Below, one piece after another: positions 35,365 through 44,019 of a stretch of 64,000 nucleotides of DNA. Made by a program: the position numbers and the translations under genes. Position 1 is the first letter of the stretch. Each line of letters starts with the position of its first letter. The notes below the pieces were generated by a model, which saw only the letters and a program-made list of their open reading frames with translations, ran no database searches and had not been told where the DNA came from. The stretch is taken from contig NZ_RHOO01000002.1 in assembly GCF_003946555.1 (NCBI RefSeq), positions 1-64,000 on the forward strand, written 5' to 3'. Source of the stretch: Companilactobacillus hulinensis (lineage in GTDB: Bacteria; Bacillota; Bacilli; Lactobacillales; Lactobacillaceae).

Positions 35365-36186
35365 ATGTATAAAATGATTGTTTGTGACCTTGATGAAACT
35401 TTGATGAACGACGATGGTAGTCTTTCTGAAAAAAATGCGGCTGCTATTCAAGCGGCTGCGGCTAAAGGCGTTTACTTTGTACCAAATTCCGGACGGAGTT
35501 ATACATCTTTCCAAAATGATCTGGAAACAATGCACCTTCGTGATCAACCTAACCAGTATTCAATTTCTTATAATGGCGGATTGATTTTGGAGAATAAAGA
35601 TAATCGTCCTTTGATTATTAATGCTATGCCGTTTGAAGTTGCAAAAGCAGTATTTGAAACTGGGGCAGCTAATAAAAAGGCGGCTACTCATGTTTATACG
35701 CAAGATAAATTGTATATTTATAATCCAGCCCCTGATGATTCAAATTATTTGGAGAACCGTGGAGTATCATTTTCAGTGATGTCCACACCTGATTTTGAAC
35801 AATTCAAGGGACAAAATGTTATGAAAGTTATCATGGCATTACCGACAATAGATGAACGTAAGCAGATGCGTGCGGATGTGGAAGCAAAAGTTGATCCAAG
35901 TAAACTAGCAGTTACTTTCTCATCTGGTCGTTATGTTGAATTCAACCCAGCTGGAATCGACAAGGGAAGTGCCGCTGTACAGTTGGGTAAATCATTGAAT
36001 ATTAAACCAGAAGAAATAATCGCTGCAGGGGATAATAGTAATGATCTGCCAATGCTCAAGGCTGTTGGCTTGCCAGTTAGTGTGGCTAACGGAATTGATA
36101 GCGTTAAGGCGGCTGCAAAGTATGTGACTGAGGCTGACAATAATCATGATGCATTGGCCGAAGTTATTAATAAGTTTGTACTGTAG
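35365..36186 (+). CDS. HAD-superfamily Cof-type phosphatase
   Basis: A 273-residue HAD-IIB hydrolase. Motif I is VCDLDETLMND (nucleophile and acid/base Asp), motif II the S in VPNSGRSY, motif III the Lys in GIDKGSAAV and motif IV GDNSNDLPML. A C2-type cap domain lies between motifs II and III. The family removes phosphate from sugar phosphates, flavin or pyridoxal phosphates in the cytoplasm; substrate not deducible. ATG 35365 follows GAGGAG. It is monocistronic. Confidence 0.93.
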   Translation: MYKMIVCDLDETLMNDDGSLSEKNAAAIQAAAAKGVYFVPNSGRSYTSFQNDLETMHLRDQPNQYSISYNGGLILENKDNRPLIINAMPFEVAKAVFETGAANKKAATHVYTQDKLYIYNPAPDDSNYLENRGVSFSVMSTPDFEQFKGQNVMKVIMALPTIDERKQMRADVEAKVDPSKLAVTFSSGRYVEFNPAGIDKGSAAVQLGKSLNIKPEEIIAAGDNSNDLPMLKAVGLPVSVANGIDSVKAAAKYVTEADNNHDALAEVINKFVL

Positions 36187-36262
36187 TTTTCAATACCGTA
36201 GATGACATGTATATTGATCTCTTCCAATCATTTATTTGATTTTGGGGGGATTTTTTTGCAAT

Positions 36263-36284
36263 ATCTGTGTGTAATCTGTGTGTA
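36263..36284. repeat. Tandem 11-bp repeat near tRNA-Gly
   Basis: ATCTGTGTGTA occurs twice head to tail (36263-36273, 36274-36284), about 80 bp from the 3' end of tRNA-Gly. Such short direct repeats can be integrase arm-type sites left by a lost element. Nothing else in 36187-36300 is recognisable. Confidence 0.55.
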
Positions 36285-36303
36285 GGGAGTTTAAAAGTGC
36301 AAT

Positions 36304-36335
36304 AAAAAAGCCTCTTGCTTTAAGCAAGGGGCTTG
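36304..36335 (-). terminator. tRNA-Gly terminator
   Basis: On the minus strand AAGCCCCTTGCTT aa AGCAAGAGGCTT with one mismatch, then TTTTTT. It lies 28 bp after the tRNA 3' end. Confidence 0.85.
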
Positions 36336-36362
36336 ATACCACAGGTATTTGATTTATAGAAA

Positions 36363-36433
36363 AGCGAACTACGAGAATCGAACTCGCGACACTAGCTTGG
36401 GAAGCTGGCATTTTACCATTAAACTAAGTTCGC
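36363..36433 (-). tRNA. tRNA-Gly (anticodon CCC)
   Basis: A 71-nt cloverleaf on the minus strand: acceptor GCGAACT/AGTTCGC with discriminator T, D arm GTTT/AAAT, anticodon loop TTCCCAA (anticodon CCC), T arm GCGAG-TTCGATT-CTCGT. It reads GGG codons. The anticodon stem has a C-A mismatch at its second pair (CCAGC/GCTAG). CCA is not encoded. A -10-like TATAAT lies at 36457-36452 on the minus strand. Confidence 0.95.
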
Positions 36434-36600
36434 ATTTGCTAACAACTTCTAATTATACAATAGAATATTACAAAATGATAAATTTTTTGTAAATTTGGCT
36501 TAGAAAATTGCGATATAAATTGATTTTTCATCGTCGTTACAATAGAATCAAGATTGTTGGTATGAAAGTATCAAGAAAAGTTTTTCGAGGAGATTGAAAT

Positions 36601-37074
36601 ATGAAAAAAGCATTAGTCGCATTCTTAGCATTTGTTTCTATGTTGAGTATTGCTGTTGTTGCAACTGGTTGCTCAAACTCTAAAAAGAGTACAGCACCGC
36701 AATATTCAGCAAAGAAAATTACTAAGAAAGAAATTAAGGGTCATGACTACGTTGGTGTAAGTAAGGATAACAAAGATGAATACCTTACATTCTTCACTGG
36801 CAAGGCTGACAAAACTGTTCAATTTGTTCGTGTAAGCAAAGATGGTTCAAAGAAGGTTATTACAAACTTCCAAAAAGCTAAGCTTGTTATGAACAAGAAG
36901 AACGCAAAGAAATTCAAGATCGATGGTTTCAGAATTATCGCTGAACCTGATTTCGAGTGGAATTTCGTTAAGGTTGGTAAAACAACAATCAAATCTCCTG
37001 ATGGCAAAAAGTGGAAGTTGTACCAAGGAAGCCACAAGAAGGCCATTAAAGAAGTTCAAAAGAACGGTAAATAA
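36601..37074 (+). CDS. Small lipoprotein of unknown function
   Basis: A 157-residue exported lipoprotein. The signal is MKKALVAFLAFVSMLSIAVV with lipobox VATGC (acylated Cys at residue 24), then a basic, lysine-rich mature domain (KKITKKEIKGHDYVGV; WNFVKVGKTTIKSPDGKKW) that looks like a small beta barrel. No family recognised. ATG 36601 follows GAGGAG by nine bases. Single gene with its own terminator. Confidence 0.83.
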   Translation: MKKALVAFLAFVSMLSIAVVATGCSNSKKSTAPQYSAKKITKKEIKGHDYVGVSKDNKDEYLTFFTGKADKTVQFVRVSKDGSKKVITNFQKAKLVMNKKNAKKFKIDGFRIIAEPDFEWNFVKVGKTTIKSPDGKKWKLYQGSHKKAIKEVQKNGK

Positions 37075-37098
37075 TAATTGAAATGTGTTTTACTATAG

Positions 37099-37147
37099 AA
37101 AGAATCGAAAGCAGAGATTATTATCTCTGTATTTCGATTCTTTTTTA
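37099..37147 (+). terminator. Lipoprotein terminator
   Basis: AAGAATCGAAA...CAGAGAT tatt ATCTCTG...TTTCGATTCTT with a small internal bulge, then TTTTTT. Confidence 0.9.
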
Positions 37148-37236
37148 TTATTCTGTCTTTTTTTGAAATAACCTTGCTAATATCCAAAAAATGTCGTATA
37201 TTATACATATTGTGTTGGTAGTTGAGTGTAAGTATA

Positions 37237-37317
37237 AAAGTTCGTTATGAATGATATTCTTGAACTTTGCTTTTAAATACAAAATTAAATGCGCAGAGCG
37301 CGGAGGTTTCATTCATA
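37237..37317 (+). promoter_or_regulatory. Structured cold-shock leader
   Basis: AAAGTTC (37237-37243) pairs with GAACTTT (37262-37268), with an inner ATGAAT/ATTC pairing. A second short hairpin GCGC aga GCGC lies at 37291-37301, just before the GGAGG of the csp gene. Cold-shock mRNAs often carry refolding leaders. Confidence 0.5.
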
Positions 37318-37518
37318 ATGGAAAACGGAACAGTTAAATGGTTTAATGCAGATAAAGGATTTGGTTTTATTACTCGCGAAGATGGTAGTGATGTATTCGT
37401 ACATTTCTCAGCTATCCAAGGCGACGGTTTCAAGACTTTGGACGAAGGCCAACACGTTACTTTCGATGTAGAAGATAGCGATCGTGGACCACAAGCTACA
37501 AACGTTACAAAGAACTAA
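37318..37518 (+). CDS. csp: Cold-shock protein
   Basis: A 66-residue single-domain Csp, an RNA chaperone with OB fold. RNP1 is KGFGFI (residues 13-18) and RNP2 is VFVHF (about 26-30); it opens [18 protein letters not shown] like lactobacillar CspA/C/P. ATG 37318 is 11 bases after GGAGG; the longer open frame from 37267 has no family match. A structured leader precedes it and a terminator follows. Which csp paralogue this is cannot be told here. Confidence 0.97.
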   Translation: MENGTVKWFNADKGFGFITREDGSDVFVHFSAIQGDGFKTLDEGQHVTFDVEDSDRGPQATNVTKN

Positions 37519-37532
37519 TCAAATCTTTGTGA

Positions 37533-37565
37533 AGAGCAACCCCACAGTGGTTGCTCTTTTTTTTT
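37533..37565 (+). terminator. csp terminator
   Basis: AGAGCAACC ccacagt GGTTGCTCT followed by nine T. Confidence 0.92.
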
Positions 37566-37642
37566 ATGCTTTAAATTTGATTTGCACTCATTAACCAGAT
37601 AAAATTGTAAAAAATAAGTAGTTAATGAGAGGACGATGTCTA

Positions 37643-37744
37643 ATGTTTAAGTTTCAAACAAAGTTAGGTTCATTAATTGGCTCAATTGGTGGCGACGTTC
37701 TAGGTGGAATTTTTGTACTACGCGATAAAATCATGCATAAGTGA
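37643..37744 (+). CDS. 33-residue glycine-rich peptide
   Basis: ATG 37643 has GAGAGGA about eight bases upstream; the frame ends in TGA and is followed by a perfect terminator. The sequence has a basic start (MFKFQTK), a small-residue helix with GxxxG-like spacing (GSLIGSIGGDVLGGIF) and a basic end (LRDKIMHK). It could insert into membranes. No family recognised; function unknown. Confidence 0.6.
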   Translation: MFKFQTKLGSLIGSIGGDVLGGIFVLRDKIMHK

Positions 37745-37752
37745 AATTAATG

Positions 37753-37786
37753 AGATCTTTCAACGGTAGTTGAAAGGTCTTTTTTT
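37753..37786 (+). terminator. Terminator of the 33-residue peptide gene
   Basis: AGATCTTTCAA cggtag TTGAAAGGTCT, then seven T. Confidence 0.88.
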
Positions 37787-37814
37787 AGTTCAGGAATATT
37801 TTTTAAAATAGATA

Positions 37815-37828
37815 TGAAAACGCTTGCA
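37815..37828 (+). promoter_or_regulatory. cre site upstream of arcA
   Basis: TGAAAACGCTTGCA matches the CcpA consensus TGWAARCGYTWNCW at all 14 positions, 63 bp before the arcA start. Catabolite control of the arginine deiminase operon is well known in lactic acid bacteria. Confidence 0.85.
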
Positions 37829-37890
37829 AACGTATTTACACTAATATATTGTGAAGGCAGGGTTTAAATACATTTAAGAGGAGTGATTAT

Positions 37891-39126
37891 ATGACGAAAC
37901 CAATTCATGTTACATCGGAAATTGGCAAATTAGACGTTGTAATGTTGAAGCGTCCATCAGAAGAAGTCGAGAATATTACACCGGATACGATGCCACGTTT
38001 ATTATTCGATGATATCCCATATTTGCCAATAGCCCAAAAAGAGCATGATAATTTTGCGCAGATATTGCGTGATAATGGTGCCGAAGTGCTTTATCTAGAT
38101 GATTTAGCAATAGAAGCTATTGATGCGGGTAATGTTAAGTCGGCGTTTCTTGAAAAGATGCTATCAGAATCCGGTTACGCCAAAGGGTCTGATCACGATG
38201 CTTTGAAAGAATATCTATTGAGTCTTGATACACCGACAATGGTCAAAAAACTTATGGTTGGTGTTCGTAAGAGCGAGCTTAATTTCAAACCTACAGATTT
38301 GGTTAGTGCTGCCGAAGATGTTGATTATCCATTTTACTTAGATCCAATGCCGAATCTTTATTTTACAAGAGATCCTGCTGCAGCAATTGGTGAAGGGTTG
38401 AGTATCAATCATATGACGTATCCAGCCAGACAGCGTGAATCGATGTTTATGGAGACGATCATTGCTCATCATCCTAGGTTTGCCAATAAAGGTATACATG
38501 TGTGGAGAGATAGAGATCACACGCACCGGATTGAAGGTGGAGATGAACTTGTTCTAAATGATCATGTGCTCGCAATAGGAGTGTCTCAGAGAACTTCGGC
38601 AACGGCTATTCAGGATATTGCACGCAATCTGTTTGAAGAGGCTAGTGGATACGACACGGTTCTTGCTATAGCAATCCCACATAATCACGCCATGATGCAT
38701 TTGGATACAGTATTTACAATGATCAATTACGATCAATTCACTGTACATCCAGGGATTCTGGGTAAAGGTGGAAAGATTGATACTTGGACTATTCACCCCG
38801 GGAAGGATGAAGAACTGATAATAAATCATGGACATGATTTGAAGGAAGCTTTGAAGAAGGTTCTTAAACTGGATGATTTGGATTTGATTGCAACAGGTGA
38901 TGGGGATCCAGTCATTGCACCTAGAGAGCAATGGAATGATGGCTCTAACACATTAGCGATTGCACCTGGAGTTGTTGTAACTTATGATAGGAACTACGTA
39001 TCGAATGAAATATTGAGACAGCATGGTATAAAAGTTATTGAAACGGTATCGAGTGAATTATCTCGTGGGCGCGGTGGTCCACGTTGTATGAGTATGCCAT
39101 TAGTTCGTGAAGATTTGCATCAATAA
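37891..39126 (+). CDS. arcA: Arginine deiminase
   Basis: A 411-residue cytoplasmic enzyme that hydrolyses arginine to citrulline and ammonia, step one of the ADI pathway. It shows [12 protein letters not shown], the substrate-binding GGDE segment (RIEGGDELV), the HLDTVFTM catalytic His, and the C-terminal [11 protein letters not shown] with the nucleophile Cys. ATG 37891 follows AAGAGGAG. It is the first gene of arcA-arcB-arcC; no arcD antiporter or arcR is seen next to it. A perfect cre site precedes it. Confidence 0.98.
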   Translation: MTKPIHVTSEIGKLDVVMLKRPSEEVENITPDTMPRLLFDDIPYLPIAQKEHDNFAQILRDNGAEVLYLDDLAIEAIDAGNVKSAFLEKMLSESGYAKGSDHDALKEYLLSLDTPTMVKKLMVGVRKSELNFKPTDLVSAAEDVDYPFYLDPMPNLYFTRDPAAAIGEGLSINHMTYPARQRESMFMETIIAHHPRFANKGIHVWRDRDHTHRIEGGDELVLNDHVLAIGVSQRTSATAIQDIARNLFEEASGYDTVLAIAIPHNHAMMHLDTVFTMINYDQFTVHPGILGKGGKIDTWTIHPGKDEELIINHGHDLKEALKKVLKLDDLDLIATGDGDPVIAPREQWNDGSNTLAIAPGVVVTYDRNYVSNEILRQHGIKVIETVSSELSRGRGGPRCMSMPLVREDLHQ

Positions 39127-39139
39127 GGAGGAATTTAAT

Positions 39140-40177
39140 TTGGACTATCAAGGTAAAGAAACATCAGTATTTCAAGGCAGAAGCCTTCTAGCTGAAAAAT
39201 ATTTTACACCAGCAGAATTAGAATATTTAGTTGATTTTGGACTACATTTAAAGGCTTTAAAAAAGAAGGGCATTCCTCACCATTATCTTGAAGGCAAGAA
39301 TATCGCCTTATTGTTTGAAAAAACTTCTACACGTACTCGTTCAGCATTCACGACTGCGGCAATTGATTTAGGTGCTCATCCTGAATTCTTAGGAGCAAAT
39401 GATATTCAATTAGGCAAAAAAGAAAGTGTTGAAGATACCGCCAGAGTTTTAGGTAGTATGTTTGATGGAATTGAATTCAGAGGATTCAGTCAACAAGTTG
39501 TTGAAGATCTAGCAAAATTTTCAGGAGTCCCAGTTTGGAATGGTCTAACAGATGAATGGCATCCAACTCAAATGATTGCTGACTTTATGACTATCAAAGA
39601 AACTTTTGGTACGTTGAAGGGCAAGACTTTGACATTTGTTGGTGACGGTCGTAATAACATGGCCAATAGTTTGTTGGTTACTGGAGCAATGTTAGGAGTA
39701 AATATTCATATCGTTGCACCAAAAGAATTATTTACTGATGAATCTGTTGTCAAAACGGCTCAAGAATATGCTGATAAGTCAGGAGCAAAATTATTGATCA
39801 CTGATGATATCGACAAAGGTGTTAAAGGTTCAAATGTTATCTACACAGATGTATGGGTATCCATGGGCGAAGAAGATCAGTGGGATGAAAGAATTAAACT
39901 TCTTAAGCCATATAAGGTAACTATGGATATGATGAATAAGACTGGTATGCCTGATGGACAAGTTATTTTCATGCACTGTTTGCCTGCCTTCCACGATGTT
40001 ACAACGCAATATGGCCAAAATATTTATAAGAAGTATGGATTGACTGAAATGGAAGTTTCAGATGAGGTATTTAGAAGCAAATATGCTCGTCAATTTGAAG
40101 AGGCTGAAAACAGAATGCATTCGATCAAGGCAATTATGGCGGCTACATTAGGTAATTTGTTCATTCCTAAAGTCTAA
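39140..40177 (+). CDS. arcB: Ornithine carbamoyltransferase, catabolic
   Basis: A 345-residue enzyme that phosphorolyses citrulline to ornithine and carbamoyl phosphate in the ADI pathway. Visible sites are the carbamoyl phosphate loop [16 protein letters not shown] ([10 protein letters not shown]), and the ornithine-binding MHCLPAFH. The start is TTG at 39140, eight bases after AAGGAGG; the open frame continues to GTG 39107 inside arcA but without a ribosome binding site. It lies 13 bp after arcA. Position in arcABC marks it as catabolic. Confidence 0.97.
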   Translation: MDYQGKETSVFQGRSLLAEKYFTPAELEYLVDFGLHLKALKKKGIPHHYLEGKNIALLFEKTSTRTRSAFTTAAIDLGAHPEFLGANDIQLGKKESVEDTARVLGSMFDGIEFRGFSQQVVEDLAKFSGVPVWNGLTDEWHPTQMIADFMTIKETFGTLKGKTLTFVGDGRNNMANSLLVTGAMLGVNIHIVAPKELFTDESVVKTAQEYADKSGAKLLITDDIDKGVKGSNVIYTDVWVSMGEEDQWDERIKLLKPYKVTMDMMNKTGMPDGQVIFMHCLPAFHDVTTQYGQNIYKKYGLTEMEVSDEVFRSKYARQFEEAENRMHSIKAIMAATLGNLFIPKV

Positions 40178-40197
40178 GTTTTGAGGAGAGGATTGAA

Positions 40198-41139
40198 ATG
40201 ACAAAAGAACGTATTGTAGTGGCGTTAGGCGGTAATGCTATTCTGAGTACTAACGCTAGTGCCAAAGCTCAACAAGAGGCCGTTTTAAAGACGTGTAAGT
40301 CATTAGTTGAGTTCGTTAAAAATGGTGACGAACTTATTATTACTCATGGAAATGGTCCACAAGTTGGTAATTTATTGTTGCAACAGGCTGCTACTAACAG
40401 TAGGACTAATCCAGCAATGCCACTAGATACTTGCGGTGCTATGACTGAGGGCAGTATAGGTTATTGGCTTCAGAATGCGATGAATCAAGTCATGAAGGAT
40501 AATGGTATCAATAAACAATCTATTACTGTCATTACTCAGACTGTCGTAGACGGAAATGATCCGGCCTTTGAAGATCCATCGAAACCAATTGGACCATTTT
40601 ATACTGAGGAAGAGTTAGATAGTGTCAAAAGCGACCATCCTGATTGGAAATTAATTGAAGATGCTGGACGTGGATACAGACGTGTGGTGCCATCACCTAA
40701 GCCAGTTGAAATAACTGAATATCCGGCTATTAAAGCTGTTGTAGATGCAGGAGTAATTCCAATTGTAGCAGGCGGTGGAGGTATTCCCGTGGTTAGGGAT
40801 GGCAACAAGCTTGTAGGTAAAGAAGCGGTGATCGATAAGGACTTCAGCGCATCCAAAATTGCTCAATTAGTTGATGCGGACAAGCTGATAATTCTGACAT
40901 CAAAAGGTGGAGTATTTTATAACTTTGGGCAACCTGATCAAAGAGAAATATTTGACGTTTCAATTGATGAAATTCAAAGACATTTGAATAGAGATGAGTT
41001 TGCCAAGGGAAGTATGCGTCCAAAGGTCCAAGCAGCAGTCGGATTTGTAAAGGCTACCGGGAATCCTGCTGTGATAGGTGCTTTGGACGATGTTAAAGAA
41101 ATTATAATTGGGAATAAAGGAACAGTTATTCACAAATAA
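40198..41139 (+). CDS. arcC: Carbamate kinase
   Basis: A 313-residue amino-acid-kinase-fold enzyme that makes ATP from carbamoyl phosphate and ADP, the energy-yielding step of the ADI pathway. It shows VALGGNAIL at the N-terminus, ITHGNGPQVGN, and the PIVAGGGGIPVV loop, all family hallmarks. ATG 40198 follows GAGGAGAGG. It is the last arc gene. No obvious terminator separates it from the argS T-box leader, so some read-through is possible. Confidence 0.98.
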   Translation: MTKERIVVALGGNAILSTNASAKAQQEAVLKTCKSLVEFVKNGDELIITHGNGPQVGNLLLQQAATNSRTNPAMPLDTCGAMTEGSIGYWLQNAMNQVMKDNGINKQSITVITQTVVDGNDPAFEDPSKPIGPFYTEEELDSVKSDHPDWKLIEDAGRGYRRVVPSPKPVEITEYPAIKAVVDAGVIPIVAGGGGIPVVRDGNKLVGKEAVIDKDFSASKIAQLVDADKLIILTSKGGVFYNFGQPDQREIFDVSIDEIQRHLNRDEFAKGSMRPKVQAAVGFVKATGNPAVIGALDDVKEIIIGNKGTVIHK

Positions 41140-41179
41140 GTATTGTTATTGCCAATTTTATGTGCTAACATAACTTGTG

Positions 41180-41376
41180 CAAAAGAAGGATTAATTAGTC
41201 GGTAGATTCTAAGCGAGATCAGGTTTTGGTGAGAGCTGATCGAATCAATGATTAAGTCGCACCCTTTTTACAATTGAATAAATTTAATAATGAGTGGATA
41301 TTAATCAATTAGAGTGGTACCGCGGGAAATCTCGTCTCTTTCAATGAAGAAGTTTATTGGAAGAGGCGTTTTTTTC
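41180..41376 (+). promoter_or_regulatory. T-box riboswitch controlling argS (Arg specifier CGC)
   Basis: Stem I features are AGCGAGATCAGG...GGTGAGAGCTGAT (AG bulge and distal loop) and a candidate specifier CGC followed by A in AAGTCGCACCC (41250-41260). The T-box core AGAGTGGTACCGCG is at 41311-41324. The terminator is CGTCTCTTTCAAT (41333-41345) with ATTGGAAGAGGCG (41356-41368) and seven T. Uncharged tRNA-Arg should allow argS transcription. Confidence 0.92.
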
Positions 41377-41393
41377 ATCCAGAGGAGGAAAAT

Positions 41394-43088
41394 ATGGATT
41401 CAAAGAAGTTAATAGTAAATACATTGCTTAAGGTTTTACCAGATGAAATTACTGAAGAGCAAGTTGAAAAATTGATTGAAAAACCTAAGACATCAGATTT
41501 AGGTGATTATGCTTTCCCAACATTTATTTTGGCTAAGTCATTACACAAAGCACCTAATATGATTGCTGAAGACTTAGTTGGTCAAATCGATCCTGCTGGA
41601 TTTGAAAAAGTTGTCAATACAGGGGCATATATCAATTTCTTCTTAGATAAAGGAGAATTCGCCAATTCAGTATTACATGATGTATTGAAACAGAATGAAG
41701 ATTATGGTAATCAAAACGAAGGTAATGGTGGCAATGTTCCTATCGATATGTCATCACCTAATATTGCTAAACCAATGTCAATGGGTCACTTACGTTCAAC
41801 AGTTATTGGTAACTCAATCGCTAAGATCGAAAAGAAATTGGGTTATCAACCAATCAAAATCAATCACTTAGGTGATTGGGGAACACAATTTGGTAAGTTG
41901 ATCGTTGGTTATAAGATGTGGGGTTCAGAAGAAGAAGTTGAGGCTGATCCTATTAACAACTTATTGAAGTACTACGTACGTTTCCATAAGGAAGCCGAAG
42001 AAAAGCCAGAACTTGACGACGAAGCACGTGCTTGGTTCAAGAAGATGGAAGATGGTGATGAAGAGGCTCTTAAACTATGGACATGGTTCAAGGAACTTTC
42101 ATTGAAGGAATTTAACCGTATCTATAGTCGTTTAGGTGTTGAATTTGACCACTTCACTGGTGAGTCATTCTATAACGATAAGATGGATGAAATCGTTGAT
42201 ATTCTTGAACAAAAGAACTTGTTAGTTGAGAGTCGCGGTGCTGAAATTGTTGATCTTTCAGAATATGATTTATCACCAGCCTTGATCAAGAAGACTGATG
42301 GAGCAACACTTTATATTACACGTGACTTGGCTGCTGCTAAGTACCGTAAAGATACATTTGACTTTGTTAAGTCACTTTATGTTGTTGGTTCAGAACAAAG
42401 TGAACATTTCAAGAAACTTAAGATTGTCTTGAAGAAGATGGGTTATGATTGGTCAGATGATATTCACCATATCGAATTTGGATTGATCACAACTGGTGGT
42501 AAGAAGCTTTCAACTCGTAAGGGTAATGTTATCTTGCTAGAAAATGTCCTTCAAGATGCTGTTGAATTGGCTAAAAAGCAAATCAACGAAAAGAATCCAA
42601 ACTTGAAGAACAAAGACGACGTTGCTGAAGCTGTCGGTGTTGGAGCTGTTGTCTTCCACGACTTGAAGAATGAAAGACGTGATAGTTTTGACTTCAATCT
42701 TGAAGAAGTTGTTCGTTTTGAAGGTGAAACTGGTCCTTATGTTCAATATACAAATGCGCGTGCATTGAGTATCTTGAGAAAAGCTGGAAATATTGAATTT
42801 GATGCTAATGATGCGCTAAATCTTGATGACCCAGAAGCATGGGATACAATTAAATTATTACAATCATTCCCATCAGTTATCGCTCGTGCAGGACGTATTT
42901 ACGAGCCATCAGTAATTGCTAAGTACTCATTGAAACTTGCTAAGAGCTTCAACCAATATTATGCACACAGTAAGATTCTTGCTGAAGATGAAGGATTGAA
43001 AGCTAGATTAGCTGTTGTTAAGTCAGTTTCAATCGTCTTACAAGAATCACTTGCATTACTAGGTGTTAAAGCACCAGAAGAAATGTAA
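41394..43088 (+). CDS. argS: Arginyl-tRNA synthetase
   Basis: A 564-residue class I synthetase that charges tRNA-Arg. It has the N-terminal Add-1 tRNA D-loop domain, the HIGH-type motif SMGHLRST (near 129), a degenerate KMSKS region (LSTRKGNVIL) and the C-terminal DALR anticodon domain starting VRFEGETGPYVQYTNARA and ending in the EEM terminus usual for ArgRS. ATG 41394 follows GAGGAGG. A T-box with an Arg specifier controls it, and arcABC lies directly upstream. Confidence 0.98.
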   Translation: MDSKKLIVNTLLKVLPDEITEEQVEKLIEKPKTSDLGDYAFPTFILAKSLHKAPNMIAEDLVGQIDPAGFEKVVNTGAYINFFLDKGEFANSVLHDVLKQNEDYGNQNEGNGGNVPIDMSSPNIAKPMSMGHLRSTVIGNSIAKIEKKLGYQPIKINHLGDWGTQFGKLIVGYKMWGSEEEVEADPINNLLKYYVRFHKEAEEKPELDDEARAWFKKMEDGDEEALKLWTWFKELSLKEFNRIYSRLGVEFDHFTGESFYNDKMDEIVDILEQKNLLVESRGAEIVDLSEYDLSPALIKKTDGATLYITRDLAAAKYRKDTFDFVKSLYVVGSEQSEHFKKLKIVLKKMGYDWSDDIHHIEFGLITTGGKKLSTRKGNVILLENVLQDAVELAKKQINEKNPNLKNKDDVAEAVGVGAVVFHDLKNERRDSFDFNLEEVVRFEGETGPYVQYTNARALSILRKAGNIEFDANDALNLDDPEAWDTIKLLQSFPSVIARAGRIYEPSVIAKYSLKLAKSFNQYYAHSKILAEDEGLKARLAVVKSVSIVLQESLALLGVKAPEEM

Positions 43089-43149
43089 TTTTAAAATTAA
43101 TTATGATTTACTGGCAATAGTCAAAAATGGATGTACGGTTTGACCATTT

Positions 43150-43626
43150 TTCCATTATTAATCGGAATATTCTATAGTTTGCAAATTAATCTGCTCAACG
43201 TTAGTAATCGGGATTACTTGTGTTGATTTAGAGCTATCGTAAATTGGAAATCTGAAGCCACTTAATTAACAATATATGAAGTTACAGTGGTGGCTATTGC
43301 CATTCCTAATCTGATGAAAATTAGATATAAAAATGGCCGTCATACATTGGCATTCAGTGCAAATATTACCAATGTATTAAGTTTGTTTAAAAGCTAGTTG
43401 GGCTTAACCTTCCTGTTAATTCCTATTTTAGCTTTGTTACAAGTAGTACCTTACATTACGCTGTTAGCGATACTACTGTATCCCTCAATTGAGGGTGAGT
43501 TTTATATGCTGAAGGATTTAAGTTAAAACGCAAACTGTCCTTTGGTTGTCCAAGCTGTGACACGACTGATTCTTACAAATATATTCTTAATTGCTGTCGG
43601 GGCTTTTATCAATATAGTGAGATAGT
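43150..43626 (+). pseudogene. Decayed small membrane-protein gene
   Basis: Fragments of a hydrophobic protein are spread over shifted frames: MKLQWWLLPF at 43276, KIRYKNGRHTLAFSANITNV at about 43317-43376, LTFLLIPILALLQVVPYITL at about 43401-43460 with LAILLYPSIEGEFYMLKDL after it, and VVQAVTRLILTNIFLIAVGA at about 43544-43603. At least two frameshifts or stops separate them. The pieces look like one small membrane protein. Family not recognised. Confidence 0.4.
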
Positions 43627-43661
43627 CATTGTAAGTTACTGCTTAATAAGAAAGATTGTCC

Positions 43662-43687
43662 TAAAGAATCACTCCTAAAACTTCTTT
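43662..43687. repeat. 26-bp direct repeat, left copy
   Basis: The 26-bp sequence starting TAAAGAATCACTCCTAAAAC is identical to 44222-44247, exactly 560 bp away. The pair brackets a terminator and two inverted repeat elements. Confidence 0.9.
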
Positions 43688-43697
43688 CTGAACACAT

Positions 43698-43746
43698 AAA
43701 AAAAGAAGCTAGCTAATTTGTCGGGAATTAGCTGGCTTCTTTTTTG
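43698..43746. terminator. Terminator-like hairpin
   Basis: AAGAAGCTAGCTAATT tgtcggg AATTAGCT-g-GCTTCTT with A and T tracts on both sides, able to act in either direction. Confidence 0.85.
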
Positions 43747-43784
43747 TTTTTCAGAAAAATAATTTAGATTGAAATTAAGTATTA

Positions 43785-43950
43785 TCTTTTCCGCATCCGG
43801 TTACGAAGTATTTCATCTGCCGTGGGGACCGGTTTCAGCCAAGAAGCGGTCTGAAACCTCGACTTTAAGCTTTGCTGTGCAAATCTTAAAGATCGTCCGT
43901 GTCGTAAAACGACACATTCACGGCTGATAAAATATTCGTAACCTCCTGCT
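43785..43950 (+). repeat. Dispersed multi-stem element, copy 2
   Basis: Closing stem GGTTACGAAGTATTTCATC (43799-43817) with 43926-43943; P2 GCCGTG/CACGGC (43819-43824/43919-43924); hairpin A GGTTTCAG/CTGAAACC (43831-43838/43851-43858); hairpin B CTTTAAG/CTTAAAG (43863-43869/43885-43891); hairpin C GTGTCGT/ACGACAC (43899-43905/43909-43915). Compared with copy 1 the P1, A, B and C helices carry paired base changes. The open frame on the other strand is not a gene. Confidence 0.82.
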
Positions 43951-44019
43951 AACACAGCTATTCGCAAATAACTATATATCTACTGAATAGTCGGAAATAA
44001 AATAATGGTTATAGATTAG

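Noticed and set aside
43782-43967. Minus-strand open frame of 61 residues
   Set aside because: It is the opposite strand of repeat element copy 2. Its similarity to the frame at 18831 (VPTA segment) comes from the repeat itself.
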